From positions 7,906,446 through 7,970,445 of the forward strand of contig OY979727.1 of assembly GCA_963855995.1 (NCBI GenBank): a DNA stretch of 64,000 bases, given 5' to 3'. The first letter of the stretch is position 1. Each line of letters begins with the position of its first letter. Of the stretch, positions 57,830-64,000 are shown one piece after another. The position numbers and the translations under genes are program-made. The notes beneath the pieces are model-generated. The model saw nothing but the letters and a program-made list of their open reading frames with translations. It did no database searches and was not told the DNA's origin. The DNA is from Muricea muricata (taxonomy: Eukaryota > Cnidaria > Anthozoa > Malacalcyonacea > Plexauridae).

Positions 57830-58500
57830 GCCCCCGTTTCTGTTTTTTTTTTTTATTTTTTTTCGGTGTCAGAAGTCGGTGCAGCGCTCATGGGTGATAC
57901 CGCTGGCACAAGCCGCATGAGCCGACCTAAACACGGCGTTTAAACTCAATTTCTAGCGAAATGTGTCAACAAAACACGCATTTTAACATGCATGCTAGAA
58001 CATCTAAACCCCACGAAGGTTTTACGTGCAAAGATTCTCATGCAAAATGTTTTAAAACGACAAATTCCAGCGATGTGTCGCGGTAAAGTTTTGAGAGCGT
58101 GTTTCCGTCATTTTCTGGTTTATTCCTACTTTTAAGGAAATTTAGAAATTTCTACACAAGAATCAAACGCAAATTCTACTGAAATATCTATATACAAAAC
58201 ACTTTTTTAACATGTAATAGTAAACAAAAAGGGACAGGAGGGTTCTTTATCAAAACATTGCTCCAGAAATGTTTTAAAACGGCAAATTCTGATAGACTCC
58301 ATCATTCCATGATTAAGGAATGAGTCTAGGAAATGTGTTCCTAATTCTAAACACGTTGTGATTGCTTTCCTTGGTTTTCTATTTCTACCTATGTTGAGAT
58401 GCTAATATTTCGTGCAAAATGATTTATTTGCTTGTGGGATCTCATGTAATTATAAAAGGTAAGAGACATTTTACATTCCAATTCCAGAAATACATAATAT
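57830..58500. other. Non-coding stretch
   Basis: It contains a T-rich tract (57842-57861) and no recognised gene. ATGTTTTAAAACG(A/G)CAAATTC occurs twice (near 58048 and 58268), a weak internal duplication. Confidence 0.35.
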
Positions 58501-58979
58501 TATGTTAGTCTAAAGTTCCCAACAAATTATATCGTGGATACTTCAGACTTCAAACTTAATAGCTTAAGAATAGCTTAGTAATTTTTTTAATTTTTGTTGT
58601 TTTTATGAGCGATTTTAATGCTTGCTTTGTTAGAACGTCAACAGTCATAGCTGAGTGCGGCATTTTAGTCTTTATCTATAGTATTTATAATAACTTTCTT
58701 TATAAAAAAATTGACATGTTTATTGTTGAATAGTTGACTCAGAGAAAGGATTTCAAATTGGATATCACAGAAAATACAGATCACAGAAATACTTTTAAGT
58801 CGATTACTGCAAAGATTGTTGCTATAATTATTAATATAGCAAGAAAAAAACTCAAAAATGCAAAATAAAAAAAGGAACAAAATTTAACTTAAATTCTAAC
58901 TTAAATTTAGTAAAATTTCAACTGGCACTTTCTCAATTTGCCAAAACTTTATCAGACACCCTGCCTATATACCAATGTT

Positions 58980-59460
58980 TTAACTGACACCTGAAGCTTT
59001 CTCGAAGTAAATACTTTGTCAGCATGTCAAAAGTCTAACTGACAACTTGTGGGCATGTACAGGTCAAAGTCTAACCGACATCTTGTCAACAAGCCAAAAG
59101 CCTTACCGACATCTTGTCAACAAGCCAAAAGCCTAACCGACATCTTGTCACCAAGCCAAAAGCCTAACTGACATCTTGTCAACAAGCGAAAAGCCTAACT
59201 GACATCTTGTCAACATGCCAAAAGTCTAACTAGGAGCATATCAACATGTCAAAAGTCCATTTCAAAGTTTGTCCACATATCAAAAGACTAACTCAGATCT
59301 TATCAACATGTCAAAAGTCTGGTCGAAAACTTGTCAACTAGTCAAAATCCTTACCAACATTTTATAAACATGCCAAACATTTACCTGACACCTTATCAAC
59401 ACATCAAATATCTAATTCAAAGCTTGTCAATGTATCAAAAGGCTAGCCAACATTTTCCCA
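58980..59460. repeat. 31 bp minisatellite, about 14 degenerate copies
   Basis: Unit like GACATCTTGTCAACAAGCC plus AAAAGCCTAACC. The copies at 59085-59225 are the most regular. A 28 bp segment (CCCAACAAATTATATC plus GTGGATACTTCA) lies at 58519 before the array and, slightly changed, at 59457 after it. Confidence 0.85.
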
Positions 59461-60285
59461 ACAAATTATATCATGGAGACTTCAGGCAGTGTGCTACAAA
59501 ATAGATTTAATAAATTGATGGATTTAATAGATTGATGTATTGTATACACTTTTAGTAAAATTTTCTTTACTTGCAAAATAAAACAGCTATATGTTGGTGG
59601 TATTATGACAAAAGAATCTTGTTTAACATATGTACTATGAAAGTCTTTAATTTAAATTAAATTCTAAAAACTGCAATCCTACTAGGACTCTGGACAGAGT
59701 GCCTGGCAGGTCACTCAGACATTGATTTTTGGTTATCTTAGTGATTAGATAAGATGTGCTAGCAACGTCTTAAAATGCCTTGGAAGGTGCCCTAATAATA
59801 ATTGATTTAAAAAGGAATTAGTTGGGCAGAACAGAAATAAGTGAATATACCCCACCCCCAATGAACGCTCTAGTTACAGCCCTGCCTGGCCTTGTGCCCA
59901 TTTTCGTTTGGCAGGCGGAGTGAACGCCTTAGCAGGCGTCTTGTTTACAGACATTACTTAATGTCAACGATTAATTTGTGTGTCTTGGCGAAGAGAATTG
60001 CCTCGAATGGCATACTTTCCGTTAAGCTGTCTTATATACTCTCACATATTCCCTTTGGGACCTCGGATTACATGCATAACAACACCGTCCTGATAAATTC
60101 CGAAACGCTAGAAAATTAATAACTCAATGCCCCCATCGGCCGACGTCTCTAGTTGACCATGACCATGAGTAGTGCCGTTTGTTGTACACTAAGCCGACTT
60201 TAACTACCAAATCTCTGCCCTCGTAGAAAGCGTTTAAAAAAACTTTATAGATGTGTTTGAAATTTTCCGTATAACGACCATCTAA

Positions 60286-60742
60286 GGGCCTGTTCATATG
60301 AGGTGCGACGGTTAACTGGGCCAGTTCGGCTAGCTGGGATGAAATAAAATCGATTTCATATGGAATTTCAGCCCACTTTACATCCCACTTTATCCTACCC
60401 ATTGTCCCACCTTCCCTCGCAAGTGCAATTTATAGAGTATGATATTTTCTTTCTTTTCTTCCGCTGACATATCCTCGCGCGAGCAAGTGGATGTCGATAA
60501 CGACACCGGGCCAAACAACGTAACAACTTCGATCTAATAAAGTTTGGCCATCTCTTTTCGTAACTCTTTATATTGAGCTTCTCTGTCCACGTCAAAATTA
60601 ATTGCCTAGTATTCCATTTTTGATTTGTAAGCATCTAAGAAATTTATCAAGTCCTCTTTTCTTGGTCAATTCTGCCGATTCATCTCAACAAAAGAAAATC
60701 AACCCGGTTAGCTGGACCTTCCCACCTCATATGAACAGGCCC
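60286..60742. mobile_element. 457 bp MITE, PIF/Harbinger-like, TAA target
   Basis: Termini GGGCCTGTTCATATGAGG and its complement, with TAA on both sides (60283-60285, 60743-60745). The TAA duplication and GGGCC ends fit PIF/Harbinger. The open frames inside on the minus strand are not genes. Confidence 0.85.
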
Positions 60743-60867
60743 TAAGGTCTCTAATACGAAGATCTTCATCTCAGAGAAACGATGTTTGCCTCTCTCAAGA
60801 TTGGATAATTTTCGTTTTTTGTTGTTCGTCATGCAGCCCTTTACTAAACATAGGAAGATTGTGTCCT

Positions 60868-61020
60868 GTTCATAAATTCATGAGGTCTTGTTTACTTGAT
60901 AAATTTTTGAAGTTTTGTTTAGTTCATAAAATTTTGAAGTATAGTTCAGTTCATTTCATATTTCAATTTTTCAGTTCATAAATTTATGAAGTTTTGCGCA
61001 GTTCCTAAATTTATGAAGTC
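60868..61020. repeat. Tandem repeat with GTTCATAAATTTATGAAGTT-like units
   Basis: Four to five degenerate copies of a ~31-40 bp unit, each containing the near-palindrome ATAAATTTATGAAGT. Confidence 0.65.
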
Positions 61021-62230
61021 GTCACACGCCTGGCATTTTTGCATGCGAAAACGCTAGCTAGTTTAAAGTGTAACAATTTTTTTGCCACCGCGCGTCAAAA
61101 TTCGAGAGCTTGGTAGCGAATTTAATTCTTGAAAAATGCCTTGAATTCATCGAGTTATTCCTCATGCGCGTTTTCCTGGAGGGTTATCTGATGGTAATAG
61201 GGAGATAGATGGTTTTTCGAGGATCAAAATGATATCAATATTTCCATGGTTACACGCAATGTTTTTCTACTGGAAGGCTTCTAGTTCGAGGCATTTCGCG
61301 CAATGGCGACTTTCTGTACGATGTTGTAAAAATGTGACAACTTCGGCTTGTATAGGCTTCTTCGTTCCGGCTTCTTTTCATTTAATTTTTGCTGCCTATA
61401 CAAGTTAAGACATCTATAAATATTTGTATGTTTTTTGTTTTTCGAAAAATGTTAGTAAAACATAGAAAATGGCTTTTACAAAGGCATGAATTTTGGCGAA
61501 TTTCGAATTGTGAATACAGGCGCAGGAAAAGGTTCGGCACGTTCACGGTTAAACAGAAGGATTAAAAAGCAAAAAATACAACTCAGAAGCCTAAGCGATT
61601 GCTCCAAAAGGTAGGAAACGTGTAATAGATTTGTATTTCTTGTGATAACGTTTCTGATTTTAATATTGTTTTTCCATAAAATTTCAAGTAAACATATCAC
61701 AATATATTATTCATCAAAGAAGAACTCATATATTTTTGTGTTGATGAATTTTTTTTCGCCTGTTAAAGTGCCTAGGTTTGTTTAAGTTCAGAAAATCTGC
61801 TTTCTAAAAGTAGATTTAATGTATATATGCTATATTTTGTGCATATATATATATATAGTGTTCATATGCCACATTCGGTTTTAGTATAACCACTACACCA
61901 AGCTCAATGACATGGCCCAGGTCAATGATCATTAAAAATTTCTGCCAGACTAAAATTAAGAACTTTCTGAAAGAAAATAAAAATAGATGTAGTTGGTTAT
62001 GATATGTTTGTGCTATGTTGGTGATTTATAGGGCTATAACATTTTGCACTAATCCACTTGACAGGCAACCTATAAGTACTACATGGCCCAACCCAGAGTA
62101 ATGAATTTATTATAAATTGATAGATGATTATTAGCAAAGAGAAATTGATGGTTGATGATTGCCGGGAGAGATTTTGTTAATAGTGAACAATATGGGCTAT
62201 ATATTTATCGAGAGTTATATATTATTAGTG
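61021..62230. other. Non-coding stretch
   Basis: It includes a CTTGTATAGGC/GCCTATACAAG inverted pair (61349 and 61393). No gene recognised. Confidence 0.35.
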
Positions 62231-62239
62231 GTACACCTG

Positions 62240-62332
62240 TTGTAGACATCTACATTTGAAAGGACTGTTTAGTAGACATCTGCATTTGAAAGGACTGTTT
62301 AGTAGACATCTACATTTGAAAGGACTGTTTAA
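62240..62332. repeat. 30 bp tandem repeat, three copies
   Basis: GACATCTACATTTGAAAGGA plus CTGTTTAGTA is repeated three times with single-base changes. Confidence 0.8.
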
Positions 62333-63293
62333 TAGTCAGCAATTAAAGGTGATTTTGTAAAAAGCTTGACATAGTACAGAATATATTTGAATTCAACTAG
62401 GCCTGCACCATTGTATATATTGATATTTTTCTGCTATTTATACAATTTCTTATATCATTGTGCTATGTGAGCCAAATTAGTAATTCAAGAATTATAAGAA
62501 AAATTGTGCCCAGCAAATTTCTTTTCAAAATATATGATTAAAGTTCTGATTTCTAATCATCTTGTCTTTGCCAAATTTTAGTGGGTTGAACAAAACACCT
62601 GAAACATGATATATTTGATAGGTTGGTGACATATATGCTATAACATTTATCATGTGACCAAACTAGCATTCTGCTTGTGTTATTTAGATTGTTTCCAACT
62701 GCCTGTATCAGCTAACATGACAAGTCATAAATCATAATTAGGGCAGACATTGTGTGCTCTTCCCCAAGCAGATGTTTGGTTGATTTTAACTATATTATTA
62801 CCCACCTATATAAGGTTTATTATTCAAGCAAGTTCTAAGTTTGCACAGGAAGGTCAGGGTTTTGCACGTCAAACGATTAATGAACCTATATGTGCCACAT
62901 TGTATCAGGGTGTAATTAATCAAATTAGTTAAAACTTTTTTGTAGTTTGCCTAAGCCATTGAGCAACAAATTCCCCTTGGCAAGTAAAATTGGTTTCATA
63001 GTGGGTAATACTGAACATGTCCCCACTACTTCATTACACATAACTGAATTATAAATAATAGACTATTACTTTTACTTGTCAAGGGAAGCCTATGTATACT
63101 AACTGTTTGAAACATTGAGTCCAAAGCAAACTATGACAATATATGAATTTAAGACAATTTATTCAGTATTTAATTTTAAATTTACAAAGCTTGTAACCAT
63201 TGTGTACATTACAGTAATTAACTATATAAAATAAAAATCAATTTTGCTTTTTATCTTTTGCTGGTCTAATTCAAACCAATGATATAGAGTATT

Positions 63294-63407
63294 ATACATG
63301 GCTGCGCAGAAATACCAGATGTATTTCGAGTGTTGAACATGATATATCATGAGAGATATCATGTTCAATATGAGAAATAAATCTGGTATTTCCAAGCACC
63401 CATGTAT
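63294..63407. repeat. Foldback with 52 bp arms
   Basis: Arms 63294-63345 and 63356-63407 (ATACATGG...GAAATACCAGAT...TTGAACATGATAT and its complement). Short palindromes TTCACATGTGAA and AATCTCACATGTGAGATT follow at ~63485-63528 and may be part of the same MITE. Confidence 0.65.
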
Positions 63408-64000
63408 TTTTCTGTTTATTATATAAACTACAGGTTTTCCACCAATATAAAATGTACAGAAGCTATGATTGGTGATTCTTTGAAAGCAATAATTTTCACA
63501 TGTGAAATCATCATAAATAATCTCACATGTGAGATTATCAGTTTTATCAGTGCCCGAATTCCTTATAAAGCACTGTACTTTATATAATAAACTATAATAA
63601 TATATGTACACCCTAACTAACAAAGCATCAGTTGTTGTATGACGAAACTGTTGAGACTTACACGATGAGAATGTCTTTCATAAAATCTTTCTGCTTTTAT
63701 ATTGTGTATTGTTGTGGCCATACTGTTTGATACAAATTCATTCTTGCAATAGTTTAGTAGCTAATGTATTACAAGATAGAATATTGTTTTCATATTTCTT
63801 GTGATCACTTCCTGACGAGTAAAAACTTGTAAACAAAGTATCCAATTGTGTACTGTGACACGACAAGAAGATTTTGGCAAAATTTGCCAGCATTTAGCCA
63901 TTCACTGCAATTGTGACTGTCCACTACTCCACTCTCTCCAATATATAATCCAAGAAGCCTTTACAGAAAAGGAAACGTGGCATAGACAATTGTCCTGTTG

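Noticed and set aside
60124..60634. Minus-strand frames of 79-92 codons
   Set aside because: They fall largely within the TAA-target MITE and show no domain.

Overview
This AT-rich 64 kb window has no bacterial operon logic. It has split coding exons, long AT-rich gaps, (TA)n microsatellites and many transposable elements. The repertoire suggests an early-branching animal, most likely a cnidarian: an Ngaro-type tyrosine-recombinase retrotransposon with an SGNH hydrolase, Penelope-like elements (PLEs) with GIY-YIG endonucleases and hammerhead ribozymes, CR1/Jockey-like LINEs, a Gypsy fragment, and MITEs of the TA, TTAA, TAA and 8-bp-target classes. The species cannot be named from sequence alone. 

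Layout. 1-1 kb: a minus-strand exon encoding a signal peptide. 1.0-8.7 kb: an Ngaro-like element with split direct repeats A1...B1-A2-B2, decayed by frameshifts, a catalytic substitution in the reverse transcriptase (RT) and two nested insertions. 8.7-15.3 kb: foldback elements, including a 728 bp near-perfect palindrome, and an array of an 18 bp motif present in both orientations. 15.7-19.5 kb: candidate exons of one minus-strand gene around a five-copy 185 bp tandem repeat. 19.6-22.8 kb: the most unusual gene, a nearly intronless minus-strand reading frame joining a TPT/EamA-type transporter, a glycosyltransferase-like region, a polysaccharide pyruvyl transferase-like domain and a C-terminal GT32-like domain, broken once by a TA-run indel. 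23.4-27.2 kb: a TA-target MITE and two head-to-head PLE copies forming a 2 kb palindrome bounded by (TA)n. 28-36 kb: a RecQ-like remnant, two LINE remnants, dispersed repeats, a candidate membrane-anchor exon and two related minisatellites. 37.2-38.3 kb: a PLE tail with a well-formed hammerhead ribozyme between two (TA)n tracts. 38.3-39 kb: a relic of a glycosyltransferase 5' region fused to a Gypsy 5' end. 40-50.2 kb: one LINE copy broken by at least three younger insertions: a TTAA MITE, a 1.58 kb DNA transposon with a minisatellite, and a 2.9 kb PLE. 50.8-64 kb: an intact type II membrane glycosyltransferase gene (52640-53767), its truncated paralogue (56514-56741), and several MITEs and minisatellites.

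Host genes are few: the transporter/glycosyltransferase fusion, the type II glycosyltransferase and its relics, and three or four candidate exons. Both glycosyltransferase loci point to Golgi sugar modification, but nothing here shows that they act together. The rest is mobile DNA whose nesting gives a relative order of insertions.
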